From Marchantia polymorpha subsp. ruderalis (lineage: Eukaryota; Streptophyta; Marchantiopsida; Marchantiales; Marchantiaceae): a stretch of DNA of 64,000 nt. The notes under the pieces were generated by a model that made no database searches, was not told the origin of the DNA, and saw nothing but the letters and a program-made list of their open reading frames with translations. This document shows, piece after piece, positions 48,607 to 60,999 of the stretch. The translations under genes were made by a program, and so were the position numbers. Numbering within the stretch: the stretch's first letter is position 1; every line of letters starts with the position of its first letter. The stretch spans positions 9,712,001 through 9,776,000 of the forward strand of contig AP031354.1 of assembly GCA_037833965.1 (NCBI GenBank), written 5' to 3'.

Positions 48607-49613
48607 GTCTGCACCCGGTCCCAATCACTCCCGCATCGAATTTCTCACGACGTCATTTCGACCAGCAACTCTGTCGATTCGATGGCTCACTGTAAGCCTC
48701 GAAATCGGAAGCGTTGAGCGCCACCGGCTTAGGGTTTTGCACTGGCCTCTGCCTGTTCTGCTCGTGCACACGCCCTGCACAGGGTTTAACGATTTCCTCC
48801 TCGCATGCGTCCGGCCATCGATAATTTCCGGTAAATAACCGTGAACTTAAAGACGTGCGTTTCTCTCTGCGACGGAAAATGAAAGTCCTAAGGAGAGGAT
48901 GCAGGACTTGCCGTGGAAGCCAGCCCGAACTATTAAGACGAACCTTGGGACTTGGGATGAACATGCTCTACATCGTTGCAATTCATTTAAGGTTGTGCAT
49001 TATGTGCAGCATTTAAATCCCACTTTTGCAATGTTTAGTACAGATTTCTGTTCTGTATTTACAGCTTGCTTCAGTTTGTTGGCATATTTTCATGTATTGT
49101 ATAATAGACCGTAAAGATGTTCGATGTAGTACTAAAATTTACAATAGACCGTTCACATACAGCTTGCTCCTCTGAATTATGATCATGAAGTACGATGCAG
49201 TACAGTATTCAGTTGCATACTGTGAAGCACTACGTATATAATCGTGTTTTCCATGTGTTCATCTGCTATAGTAATGTATGATATATCAGTGTCTTGTACG
49301 TATGCTTTTGAAATGTACAACATTCAGCTTGAGGTGAATTTTTCTAATGAAATATTTAAGTTGATAATATATAAATACCCATAACTTTGTTTTGGGTATG
49401 AAACACATAAATAGAAAAAAATTTCTAAAAAAATATTGTATAGATTTGTACCGGAAATAATAGTACTACGACAACACTTCTGCTTTCAGATCTCAACTAT
49501 AGTTACTGATTTTTTTTCTAAGACTCTTCTTTCTTTTTGTAATGTCTACTGGCAACATTATTGATGTAATATGATCTTAGAATAGATGTAAATTAATGGT
49601 CTGGAAATATATA

Positions 49614-49654
<41 letters not shown>

Positions 49655-50930
49655 CCCAAATTATACTCATAATTGATATCAAATTATCATTTCTATTCCT
49701 TGTATCGTGAATTTGTTGCATTCCAAGCATATAAAATTGCCATTCGTAACTTAATTCCTAAATTCAAAAAAACGCATATACTTTACAAATCCTTTTATTT
49801 CACATCTATCTTTATAACTACTACACTAAAATAAAAATGTGATAAATTTTTCTCCTTTTTGGATCATTTGCATAGCATATTATACATTAATTATATAAAT
49901 AAATCTTGATCATAGTACATGGATTTAAAACATAAATTGATAAACAAGAATCATCCCATATTCAAGACTCAACCGTCTAAACGCTTCATGAGCAACAATA
50001 CTCTGATAAAAAAATAAATTTGAAGCTTATCGATTAGGTTCAGTTTTGGATACTTGTAAAACCAAAGCTAAATCATATCGCAATACCTCATTTCCTGTAA
50101 CATTAGAATGACATATTTAGAGCTTCTTATTTCAAAACTTTCAATTAAATATTTTCGTTATTCACTTTCCAAGACAACTTATCAACATCTCACTTCAACC
50201 AGCATATTCAAGACCGGTAATGCATGTTGCAATTTCAAATTCATTACATGGTAGAATCCATTTTCAATCGGTATTCCAGGGGTAAACATTACTGATAAAT
50301 AGTTATAATTTCTCCATCGGAGAGATTCTTAAATAAATACGTTGTCTTTTCCAGAAACTTCGTCTAACAAGAAAGAGCTCACAACGGGAAAAAACATTTC
50401 TGAAACAAAGAAAAACGTGCACCTTGAAAGATTCCAAGTCCCTCGTCCTGGCCTTCAACCGCACAGTACAACGGCTGAGTAGCTCTCACGTTTGCCACCT
50501 TGGAACCGAAGTTGAAGCTGTCCACGTCAGACGGTTGTGGACCAATAAGGCTGGCGCCTCGAGTCAAGGTGGATCTCTCGACCAATCAAGGGGCAGGAAA
50601 ACCCGTCATTGTGTCAGGCCGAAGTTTTCGCCCAGTTCGTCCTCCAGACCCCTCCTCTCCTGTCTCGTTTGCTTGGCTCGAGAACTTTCTGAACTGAAGA
50701 GAAATGGTGGAGAATCTGAAGACCAGTTCACTTGAACCCTCGGTGCCTCCAACTCCACTGGCAAATCGTTCAAGGCCCGTGGAATTTTTCGTGGTCATCA
50801 TTCCGGAGCGGTCAGTCGGTTCCCTGTAGAGCTCTTTCTGCCTGGTCGATTGCAATTTCGAACCGCGATTTTCTGGTTGGCAACTGCTGAAATTGGAGGC
50901 GACCCTGTGGTACTGGGATCATGGCGTCAT
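48607..50930. other. Divergent intergenic region between A43 and Derlin
   Basis: GC-moderate near both gene starts and very AT-rich between about 49300 and 50350. A TG/TA dinucleotide microsatellite spans about 49613-49652. Open frames near 50380-50855 occur on both strands and probably reflect the Derlin leader. Confidence 0.5.
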
Positions 50931-53861
50931 CTCCAGCTGAGTAAGTTTCGATCCTGCAGCGAATGATTGTGGATCATGTTGAAAGTGAATTCATTGATTA
51001 CCAGAGAAGTGTGCTGATGATGAATTGTCAATGTTGTGGTCGAGAATTTGCCCTTCGCATGCCAGAATACAGCTGCAGGTACTTTTGCAATGTTTCAATT
51101 TTGAAAAATAGTATGGAAGCCTGATCAGGGATGTGATTTTGCTGAAAGTTCCTCTTTAGAGATCCGGAGTTGATTTCTTGAGAAGGGCTTAAAAAAACTT
51201 GGTTAAGTGGTAGCCAATTGAATAGGCGACCACTCTGAGAAACTGAGCAAGTAACTGTACGCGGGCTGCTTGTAATATCAACAACAGAGTCGTTCCAAGT
51301 GCATTGTATCTTTGTTTTTTTTTCTTTTTCATCTCTCAACTTTTTTATATATCGTTGTGAATAATCACTTTATTTGTGTCAGAGCATCTATTTTGCGTAC
51401 AGTGTTTTCTACTGGTTAGGGCTGAATGCATTCTTCTAAAATTGAAGAAGCTTCTGCACACCTGCAGCATGTTAGAGTTAGAGGCAGTCATTGAATTCTG
51501 CTCATGGTCATTTCTGAGCTGCCTGATTTACTTCATTAATCGAATGTTCCATTCTTATGGAACCCCGAAAGGAAAAACGTGTAACCCAACAGCTACTAAC
51601 GATTGAAATTCACATGTTCTCTGCAGATGATGTAACTTTCTATATTCATAACCCGTCTGACAAACATCTCATGTATAATATGCGCATGTAGGTTTTATCA
51701 TACACTCCCTCCAATCAGCAAAATCTATGGAACCATATGTTTTGCAACCACAGTCGCCTTTCAATTACGTGTGCTCAGCCCTGTGTGGCTCTTCCTCGAC
51801 TACGACCTTGTAATTCGAAAACTTCAGGTGGGTTAGCCCTTTGATGATCTTTGTTCGATTAGGTGCGTCTATTTACGTCATTGGCTGTATGGTTTGAATC
51901 GATATCTCAGCCATGATACCGAAACTCACTGTATCGTACTTTTATGCTTTATACACAAAATCACCTTGAATTCTAATGATAGTCTCGTGTTAGAGGAATT
52001 CCTCTATGGATTTACTCGATACTTTTGAAAATTTTCGTTGACCGTAATATGACACCACTATTGCAGTGAAAGTTATAATATTTTTGACAAACTCTGCAAT
52101 TTTTATTGCTGCAGATTTGGAGGCTGTTGACCAATTTTTTCTTCCTGGGAGGATTTTCGATGCATTTTGGGATGCGGATGTTGATGATGTGAGTACTATA
52201 AAATTACACTCTCATTTCGCCCCAGCTTTCGTCTTGCGACGTTTACAAATATGTCCACAGAAATTTTAAGAATTATTAATTTGTACATTCGATTCGAAAT
52301 TGTTTCCAACGATTGTAACTTCGAGTACTTTTTTGCATTCTAATGGTTGTTAGTTTCAGCCTAAGATCATAGCCGTTTCACTTGCTAACTTGCTATCCAA
52401 TGTGCCTCACTGTTTGTTGTGGCGATCAGAGCTAGATATGGTGTGCAACTTGAGAAAGCTTCATTCGAGAATCGAACGGCGGACTTTCTGTACATGTTTA
52501 TAACGACAATATTCACTGCCTTGGTGATTGCGAAACTGACTTTTCTGCATGAAGTTTCTCTCGTCTCAATTTAATTCAAATATTTTTGTTCTGCCGGGCG
52601 TGTTCCTTTGAGCTTAACAGTAGTAGTAGCATGATAGTATAGCGTAAGGATGTCTAGTAGGTGAGAAGGATGTGAAAAGTCCTCAACGATGGGCCTGGTT
52701 ACCTGTTTCTAATGTCTCGAAACTTACTGCAGTTGATGATATTCTGACGGTTTGTGCTATTTTCAGGCTCTAACCTTTGCAATACCTCCCTTGAGGACAG
52801 TCTTCCTAAGCAACAGCCTAGTTTTTATGCTAGTATACGTTTGGAGCCGGGAGTTTGCAACGTCCAACGTTAGCATCATGGGTTTAGCCCAACTGAAGGT
52901 AATAGCTTTCAGAAGCTCACCACGCATGCCAGAAAGTGTACTGCGGTGCTCGCACTTTGGTTTCTCCACTTTTTCTTAAGCCGCAATTTTTTTGGCTTGT
53001 CCTTCATGTTATCTATCTCTAGAGTAGTATCAAGTACTGGGCAATAGGTAGTGCCACTGTCTAAAGCTGTGTATCCTGAACAGTTTCTTACAATTGCTTG
53101 TCTTCCTGTGTGTCATGATGCCTGAATCTGGGGTTTGTCTCCTGTTCATGTATCAGAACCTTTTCACTCCTTCGAGTTTTAAGCTGATTCGAATGGGTAG
53201 GAAAAGTAAACAATAACATAATAAAGCTTCATTGGACATTGAGAGATGAAGTAGGAAATGAGTAACAGTTTTTGCTCTGATTTTCGAGTGTTGCTTACAT
53301 TCTTAGCTTCCATGTGCAGGGATTCTATCTCCCATGGGCTTTGCTGGCAGTGAATACTATGTTCGGGGCTCCATTTATACCTGATTTACTCGGCATAATT
53401 ATTGGTCATATCTACTACTTCCTCACTGTTTTGTACCCAAGAAGCTCGGGGCGATATCTGTTGCTCACTCCTCCATGGGTGTATCCTTGCCTCTTAGGAT
53501 CAAATGAAATCGTGTCTGATAATACAGTTTCATGATTTATCTTCCGAGGATTGTTGGCGTTTTTCACTTGAGAGGATAAGGTTTACTAAGTTGTATCTTC
53601 GGTCAATTGAATATACTTAGATTGAACGCATGAGCCTGACGTTATTACTCAGACGGCCGTTGGAGGGAAGCAGGTTATGTAAAACGATTGTGATGTTGAG
53701 ATGTTGTCAATTTTCCTTGACGGACTTTCTGCAGACATAATTTGGTATCAAAGTATGCATTTCTGAGGCCAGCGAGTTCTCCTTCTGCAACACCTCAGCC
53801 GCGACCAGCTGCAACCGGACGAAGTTTTACAGGTCGGAGTTACAGGCTCAATCAGGACTGA
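50931..53861 (+). CDS. Derlin (DER1-like ER-associated degradation protein)
   Basis: Derlins are rhomboid-fold ER membrane proteins that help move misfolded proteins to the cytosol. Seven exons, 50931-50950, 51692-51827, 52115-52188, 52430-52523, 52767-52898, 53320-53480 and 53735-53861, close in phase to 247 aa. Exon 1 is only 20 nt (MASSPAE split). The protein shows PPISKIYGT, then LDYDLVIRKLQ, IWRLLTNFFFLGGFSMHFG, IARYGVQLEK, SLVFMLVYVWSRE, GFYLPWALLAVN, GIIIGHIYYFLTVLYPRSSG and TPPWV. These are the canonical derlin blocks, including the WR motif after the first helix and the GxxxG-like GIIIGH segment. The cytosolic tail ends GRSYRLNQD. The intron 6 donor (GGT|GTATCC) is the only one that keeps phase. 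Confidence 0.95.
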
Positions 53862-55384
53862 GAAATATTGATCACGAAAAGCACGGTCGTGGCATTGAAT
53901 CCGTGGCCAGCGAATTTGGCTACAGATAGTCTGGAATCGATTCCAGACTTATGAGGTAAGTACGCTCAAACAAGAGGACGTCGACGTTGCTTACGGAGCT
54001 GTTACAGCACATACTTCTGCAACGCCAATTTAGGGATCGAAGAGTATCGCACTGTGAGTTGAGGCAAACTCACGGAAAAGGTGGGTTGGGAAACAGGGAA
54101 AGTAGATTTGAAGGGACTCCCTTTCAAGATTTGGTTCTGACAGTTTCTTAGGTTGAAGTAGATTACTGGAGCGTTTAAGACTCTCCCATGTACATTACTC
54201 AAAGGAGCAGCACAACTTTCAGTGCTGATCATGAGATTTGGATGGCCGTAGGTGGCCAACAGTCTCACACAGATGTGACCTAGGCACACAAGTCAGAGAA
54301 CATTACACATTAGCAGGCCATTACTCTTGAGCAATAAATACGAATAATCTCGGCACACTTTACTTTCACATTTAGTGCCTCTAACATCCACAGAAGTCCA
54401 ACTCTTTAACCTGAGTGGGAGTTTTATCAAATCGTGTATTGTACTTATTGGTAGCAGATTATCTTCCTACAAATTAGGATGTGCATGACACGAATAATTT
54501 CTCATTCCTAAGAAAGTTTGGTCGATGTAGCTGACGAGATCTTGGGGATGGCGGGAGGTGATCGATCGTGTTCACTTCAGCCTCTGGATTCCTATTCATT
54601 ATCAATAATACCCAAGTTTGCACATCTGTTCCTGGGAACCTTCATGGTACTAGTGAACACTTCTCTTCCACTTTCCTAGTTTCTCCTTACTTTCATATTC
54701 ACACGAACGTCATCTGCATTTATTCGACCTGCAGTTTCCCTCAACTACGACCAACCAGCATTGGGCTGGGATGCATAACTGTTGTTTTCTTCAGGCTGTG
54801 CTTGAGAAGGACACAATGTGTCTTTTTCACATGTGCTTGTTTCTGTTTTGGTTAGATGCAGGTCACAATGTAAGTTCACTCAACTGGCACACCCAGCCAC
54901 GCTATTCTTATTGAGTACTTGCATCGGATATATACTAAGACACACATGACATGGAATTCAAGTCTAAGTTTCTGGAGAATGCCATCTAACCATGTCATGA
55001 GAAGTACATATATACAAAGACAGCTCCCACATGGAACACGTCATAGTCAAAGGATGAGGCTCTGATCGTTGAACTTGAACCCGCTTTCGTGTCTCGAAGA
55101 AATCTGGTGTCCTTGTCATCCCATGTCACTTGATGAAATAGATGACAGCGACCTCACTCGAAAAATTGCCACATTACCGACGAAACAGAAACAGAGTATT
55201 TTTCGCTCACATATCCTGTCGTGTCACACCCTAAATATGTATGTAGATCTGGTGCTTTTTCCGGGGGAGATGCGTATCAGAGCAAGAGCGGGTAGGTTCA
55301 GGAATCAGGAAGAAGCTAAACCTGGTGAGCTCGTGAGCACGTAAGCAGGTTATTGATTGCTCCGCAGGAAAGTTGGATTTCAGA
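53862..55384. other. Intergenic region between Derlin and the methyltransferase
   Basis: No supported gene. A short palindrome (GTCTGGAATCGATTCCAGAC, 53929-53948) lies just after the Derlin stop and a few short frames have no domain. The last few hundred bases are presumably the methyltransferase promoter and leader. Confidence 0.45.
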
Positions 55385-56257
55385 ATGTTCATGCGAGCCT
55401 GTACATCTTGTAGAGGTGTAAATAGAATTCAAGCCTGCAGATTCGATCGTCCAATCTCGGCATCGCACAGCCTGCGAGCATACATTCCAGCAGCTGGACA
55501 TCGATTGTTCTCGAGCTCAGACACTATGGCAGCGGAAGCACCACGATTGAACTGTATGGGGAAGCCGGTCGATGCACCGGAGGCAACGAATTCAGTCGTC
55601 CGACCGGTGTCCAATGCTGAGAAACAAGCTCGAGTTCGAGAGCTGATGTCCGCAAGCTCAGGTAATAGTTGGGATGAATGCTGGAAGGAGGGCATGACTC
55701 CGTGGGATGTGGGCGGAGTGACTCCAGTCATTCAGCATCTTGTGGAGCAGGGTGAGTTGCCCCAGGGCAGAGCTCTCGTTCCAGGTTGTGGTTCCGGGTA
55801 CGACGTCTTGGCTTTGGCCAGCGAATTTCGGCAAGTTGTAGGTCTGGACATTTCGGAGACAGCCAGCAGTCAGGCGAAGAAGAATGCAGAGCAGCACCCT
55901 CGAGGAAAATGGGTGCAGTTCATCGTCGATGACTTCTTCACGTACACCCCCGAGAGCCCATTCAATCTCATTTTTGATTACACATTCTTCTGCGCCCTAG
56001 AGCCGGAATTAAGACCAAAGTGGGCCTCGAAAATGGCTGAATTACTATCTTCCGACGGCGAGCTCCTTACCCTCATGTTCCCCATCGATGACTTCGCTGG
56101 AGGGCCCCCTTTTGCTCTTTCAGTGGAGGCCTATGAGAAGGTGCTGATTCCCCAAGGGTTGATGTTGGTTTCTTGTGAGGAGAACGAGTTCAGTGTGCCA
56201 GCTCGCAAGGGTAAGGAGAAAATTGCGCGCTGGAAGAAAAGCTCGTCGAAAATGTGA
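55385..56257 (+). CDS. TPMT/HOL-type thiol or halide methyltransferase, intronless
   Basis: SAM-dependent methyltransferase of the thiopurine-methyltransferase superfamily. Plant members (HOL, TMT) methylate halide, thiocyanate or bisulfide ions. A single exon of 290 codons starts at the first in-frame ATG, 55385. The family signature WDECWKEGMTPWDVGGVTP is followed by SAM-binding motif I (ALVPGCGSGYD), motif II-like VVGLDIS, the acidic DDFF, then FDYTFFCALEP and MAELLSSDGELLTLMFP. The N-terminal 46 residues are Arg/Ser/Cys-rich, acid-poor and look like an organelle transit peptide. A second ATG (55523, Met47, DTMAAEAP) would give a cytosolic form close to the usual family length. Substrate cannot be read from sequence. 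A possible donor just after the stop (AAG|GTAAAT) may mean a 3' UTR intron. Confidence 0.93.
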   Translation: MFMRACTSCRGVNRIQACRFDRPISASHSLRAYIPAAGHRLFSSSDTMAAEAPRLNCMGKPVDAPEATNSVVRPVSNAEKQARVRELMSASSGNSWDECWKEGMTPWDVGGVTPVIQHLVEQGELPQGRALVPGCGSGYDVLALASEFRQVVGLDISETASSQAKKNAEQHPRGKWVQFIVDDFFTYTPESPFNLIFDYTFFCALEPELRPKWASKMAELLSSDGELLTLMFPIDDFAGGPPFALSVEAYEKVLIPQGLMLVSCEENEFSVPARKGKEKIARWKKSSSKM

Positions 56258-59200
56258 AGGTAAATACTCGAATTCTGGTGGAGTGATTCGATCAGGGTTC
56301 CTGACATGTGAAGCCTAGGATGATCACTTACTTCGTTCACTTGATAAAGTTAGTGACCATAGTTCCGAGCACTATCAGCGATAGCATGAAATCCAGATGT
56401 GAAGTGCTGATCCACAGCCTGATGTTTCGCTATTCCTTGGCAACTGTCCTCGCCACAGAATATGTGCAGCTTCTCCTCTTGTAGCAGCTTCAGATTCAAT
56501 CACATGGAGCAGTCAGGTTCCGAGTTGGGATTAAGAATCGTCCACTTGAGTATTGAGTAGGATCGAATTAAAGTGTAATGTTAAAACCGAACAAGTAAAA
56601 TCACAGAGCCACGGCCACTGCTGTGTTCATAGAACGATGCAATCCGGAAGTACATTCTTCTTCTGCCAGGTTTCGAGGATCTGAGGATTTGGTGCATTTA
56701 AGTCGGATCCAGGGATCCATGTTGTGTCCATTTTGCCCACTGCCCAACTTTTTGAAGTTTGTTATCAACTTGTAGATCTCTTCAAATCATCTGACTTCAC
56801 ATATAAAATACACAATTACGATGCATTTGCAGAGCAACTCCCAGCCTCGGCACGTGGTCTATGGCAGGCACCGAAAAATATGTACACTGTGTGCCCAACT
56901 GAATTTCAAATCTCGAACAGGGTCTTACCAACTCCCTCCACCACAATTCGAGTCAAAATGGGTAAACGAGGGTGAGGGGCCGGTACATTCCTTGGTTTTG
57001 TGTGAAGCGTTCGCTGCACGTGGAGCGAAATTAAAAGCAGGATAGTTGAGCTGAGGGAACCAGAAGTGTCCCCCTTGTTAAAATCGTGTTATAGATGCAA
57101 ACCATGTCGTCCTCGGCACCGAAAGAATCGATCAATACGGTGTCGAGTTCTGAAATCTGCAAACATAATCTCAAACCGCACCAACAGTTTGTTTCATCGT
57201 GCATGACCAAGACTTCCATCTCAGCAGATCTTTTTCTCCTTATTTCGCCTGTGCAAGGCTGTGGTAGCTACGCACGTATGGATGAGCACATTTTGGGGTC
57301 CGGTGGATCCGTGGACATGCCTTCCTTTCTCTGCTTGTGCTGCGTTTGAATTTAACCATTGTAGCGATCGGCCTTAGCGAAACTTAGCTCATGGCGTTTC
57401 AACCTTGGGCAACTGCTACAATTCCTGCAGCTAGAAGCCATTTCTGCGTATGAATTAAGATTCCAACGAAAAAATGTACGGCCTGGGCCGATGCATGCTT
57501 TTAATGGCGGATTAAGCTTTCTACTCCAGAGAGTCAAGGATTTCAGATGGGATTCATCTTGAGGTCAAACTGCCATTCTTTAACCATTTTCCACTGCTGA
57601 CCATTTCAGGCAATGGCGCGTACCACGAGAGCATCTGAGCGGTAAGAAACCCGGAGGTTCATTTGGTTGTACCTTCGGCACCTTACGTCATTAAAGCTAC
57701 ATTGCGACTCACGAAATGCGTACCCTCGAAGTTTCACATATACTATCTGGATGCTGTTGGAAATATAATATTCAATGACAAATTCCAATTTGTCCGCATT
57801 GAGTCCTTGACTTGATGCTCACAGGACAAGCGAGTTATCGTTGATGCGACTGAGAATGAGCAGCTCACGCGGGAGCTTGAAGATTACAGGCACATCTGAC
57901 TCATACCATTGCTCAGTCGATGTGGGTGGTAAACATAATGAAAGAAAAAGAAAAGAAAAAGGTCTTCGAGATCTTAGTCTTTGGGATTCTAAGAGGATAT
58001 TAGTCAACATAGTAGGTACTTACTCCTACTCGTACGTACTGGCCACGCAGGTTAGAAGTCAAGCTCATACACTCGATGGTGGTGGTATTTGATCTTGGGA
58101 CTAACAGGGAGCATAGCATTGGCCCTTACATTATATATGCTTAGTATTCATGAAAAGACCTTACTGTCTTATGCCTTTCACATCCATCCATTGATAATAA
58201 AATTCCATTTTATTGTTCGAGTATCAGCTAAATAAGCCCATATTTTGAAAAATTTTTACTCCTCGTTGCACATTTAATTTATATCCTATCCTGAAAGCCT
58301 TATCACAGGTATTATATAAGCATCTTGGGATTTCTTCTTCTGTAATGATTTCACGCAGTTATTGGAGGTGATTGTGTAAATTTTCGTGAGAGGGAAATAC
58401 CGCTTTCAAATTATCATGTGTTATCATTACGTAGCTTCCAATGATGTCTAACCTTTGTTGTAACTCATTACGTTTACAAATCTTTCAAAGATTATTTTTA
58501 TTTTTCTCAGTTTGAAAGAAGTTTCACAAAAAATAATCACGACCCTTTCAAGGAGCACCATCACACAAACCGTGCAAGATATTTAAAAGCAAGAAAAGTC
58601 ATCATTCAGTTGCCCACATTCACGAACAACCCAACTCATGCAAAATCTGTGTTCAAATTTAACACGAGGATGAACATAAACTGCACTTAATTAGTTGTTC
58701 GGATCTTCCAAAGAATGCTCCAGACCATCTTCGCGTTAAATCTTCACCACCAACGAACAATTCTTAGTGAATCCCATTTACCGTAGGTCAGACGGTCTCA
58801 TATGATTTGAAGCTCGTTAATGCTCTGCCCGGAATCAAACAATTTCACGCCTCGGTAACCATCTTCTTCATACTCTGTGACGTCCATACATTGACGGCGA
58901 GAGAATGTAACATGTTGTGAAAGTCGGTTGAAACACATGGTCCTTCAGAACTGCAGTCCTTTCAGCGCCTTCCACCAGTTTCTTCCCACAGTTCACACGG
59001 GCCTTGATTCCGACATCCTCGTGACATTCTCTCGGACGTGGATATTGTGTGGCAACACTTTACATGGGAAAACTTTGCAAGATCTAAATCGTTCCATACG
59101 CGTATAGTATACTACAGATTTGCAATGTGACTCAATCATCACCACTGTCAGAATCGTAGTAACCTTCTGCCATGATCACATCTTTAGCCATGAAGTGCAT

Positions 59201-59322
59201 GCTGTAATGAAGAGTGCTCACAATGATTGACGGACCTCCGGTGGCGATCATAATACTGTACTAAGATACTAAAAATCGACAAGAATCTCTGCAAGTTTTT
59301 TCTAAAAGTTTGGCAATACAGC
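56258..59322. other. Long region without a recognised gene
   Basis: Several frames of 60-84 codons (for example 56724-56975 and 57095-57349) lack domains and splice support. The first part is methyltransferase 3' flank. From about 58100 the sequence is AT-richer with no frame of note. Confidence 0.45.
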
Positions 59323-59484
59323 CTTCAGAATAGGCAGGTGGAAAGTGAAGGGTGCTACACAAAACTTTGTGTGGATACCTCCTTTAATTTTATAGTTCAT
59401 AGACTTCAGAATAGGCAGGTGGAAAGTGAAGGGTGCTACACAAAACTTTGTGTGGATACCGCCTTCAATTTTATAGTTCATAGA
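59323..59484. repeat. 81-bp tandem duplication
   Basis: 59323-59403 and 59404-59484 are consecutive copies starting CTTCAGAATAGGCAGGTGGA and differing at only two or three bases. The near identity implies a recent duplication. An 81-bp (27-codon) unit keeps a frame open across both copies, but no protein family is recognised. Confidence 0.9.
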
Positions 59485-59994
59485 CTACACGGGCATGGTC
59501 ACAATCCCTACATTCTAGTTTAGAATACTGAAGTTGTATTAAGTACTCAAGATAGTCATCTGAAGTCTTACTGTCAGAGATGAAACTTTGCAACTGCATG
59601 GCACTGAAATCATGTTTCCCATTTTCCACTCCGTATAAGAGTGGTTTACTACAAGCCCTAGTCATGACTTGATACGTCAGTTTGTTGTCTAAGCTCTACG
59701 TCACGCTTAAAGTAATGATATCATAGTTTCTATATGTGAGACGATTTCTCAAAGTCAAATCATAGTTGTAATAATTTTCCATATTTCCATTATTTCCCCT
59801 GTATCAAATTTTTTTTAACTGATTAGTATTTAAAAACTAACATAAAAAAATAATTTAATGTGTTATTCCGATTAATTTCAATAATATTATTTTTTTTTAA
59901 GAATGTCTTTGTATATATCATGTGTTATTTTTTAAAAAAATTAATTATCTATGAAATATACATCCATTAATGTCTAATCGAATTGATTTAGTAG
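59485..59994. other. AT-rich spacer
   Basis: No gene. A/T content rises sharply after about 59760, up to the boundary of the next transposon. Confidence 0.5.
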
Positions 59995-60999
59995 GCGGCT
60001 AATTATCACTCACTTGAGTCTAATTATCCCTCACTCTACTATACAGAGATCGTTGGTACACTCGGGTTATAGAATACGTGTGGTGAAAATCAAACTTTGC
60101 GAGTTTTCAGTCTTTTCCATCTTCGTCAAAGATGACTCCGTGGCTTTTGCCGAAGAGTCATCTTTCCAGCCACCTCCGCGTTCGAGTAGCCACGTTAAAG
60201 GCCTGGCGGCCGAGACGTACTCATTGGAAGGAATCCCCGCCGAGAGTAACTAATTCCGCTTCGGAGATGATTAGCCTGAAGGGTACGACATTGTCGACGT
60301 TGTGTTGAGTCGCGCACTAGGTGATGATGTCGCATCGAGCTGCTCGTCAAAGAAAGATGTAAGAAGCACGTCCAATTGCAAACTCTTGCGTCACTCGATT
60401 GCACTGAGTTTGTATCTCAACGCTCTCATTCCCTTGAGACAATAATTGAATCGAACACGAAATTGGAGGCCCTAACGCAACAAAAGGCTACGCGCAGCAA
60501 CCGAGACGTCCGCTCGATGTCAAACTCCGAAACTTGAGCAAACCGAGGCCGAGATGCGCAGACGCGCGATTCCTAAACATCTGATGAAAATTCCGGACAA
60601 TTCATCAAGACTCTACCTCCTGCTGCTAAAAGTAGCCCCGTCGATTAGCTGCTACCATGACTTGCACACTCCGTCGAAGCTCCTCATGAGGACCGAGCTC
60701 GTCGGCCACATGCACACACCAAGTTCCGCTTCTCTCCGGCGCACGCCAAAAGTGTGTACGTGAGAAATTTCTTTCTAACTTATAGCTCCCATAATTCACG
60801 ACAAATCACTGCATCCGGCTCAATTCAGATGACTCCGTGGCAAAAAGCCTCAGATCATCTTTGACGAAGATCAAAAATACTGGAAACTTGCGAAGTTTAC
60901 TTTTCACCACACGGATCCTATAACACTAGTGAACCAATTAGCAATCTCTGTATAGTATGGTGAGGGCTGATTAGCCCCAAGTGAGATATAACTAGCCGC
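59995..60999. mobile_element. About 1-kb non-autonomous element with long terminal inverted repeats
   Basis: The ends are inverted copies over about 170 bp. The left reads GCGGCTAATTATCACTCACT, TCCCTCACTCTACTATACAG, and on to CATCTTCGTCAAAGATGA. The right, reversed, reads GCGGCTAGTTATATCTCACT, GCCCTCACCATACTATACAG, and ATCTTCGTCAAAGATGA. An imperfect candidate target duplication (TGATTTAGT left, TGATTTATG right) flanks it. The interior is GC-rich against AT-rich surroundings and has short frames only (60554-60763 plus), so no transposase. Length of TIR suggests a MULE. A local 11-bp hairpin (AAAGATGACTC/GAGTCATCTTT) sits in the left TIR. Confidence 0.8.

Noticed and set aside
52066..52269. 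Plus-strand 67-codon ORF with LEAVDQFFLPGRIF
   Set aside because: It is a wrong-frame reading of Derlin exon 3, whose correct frame gives WRLLTNFFFLGG.
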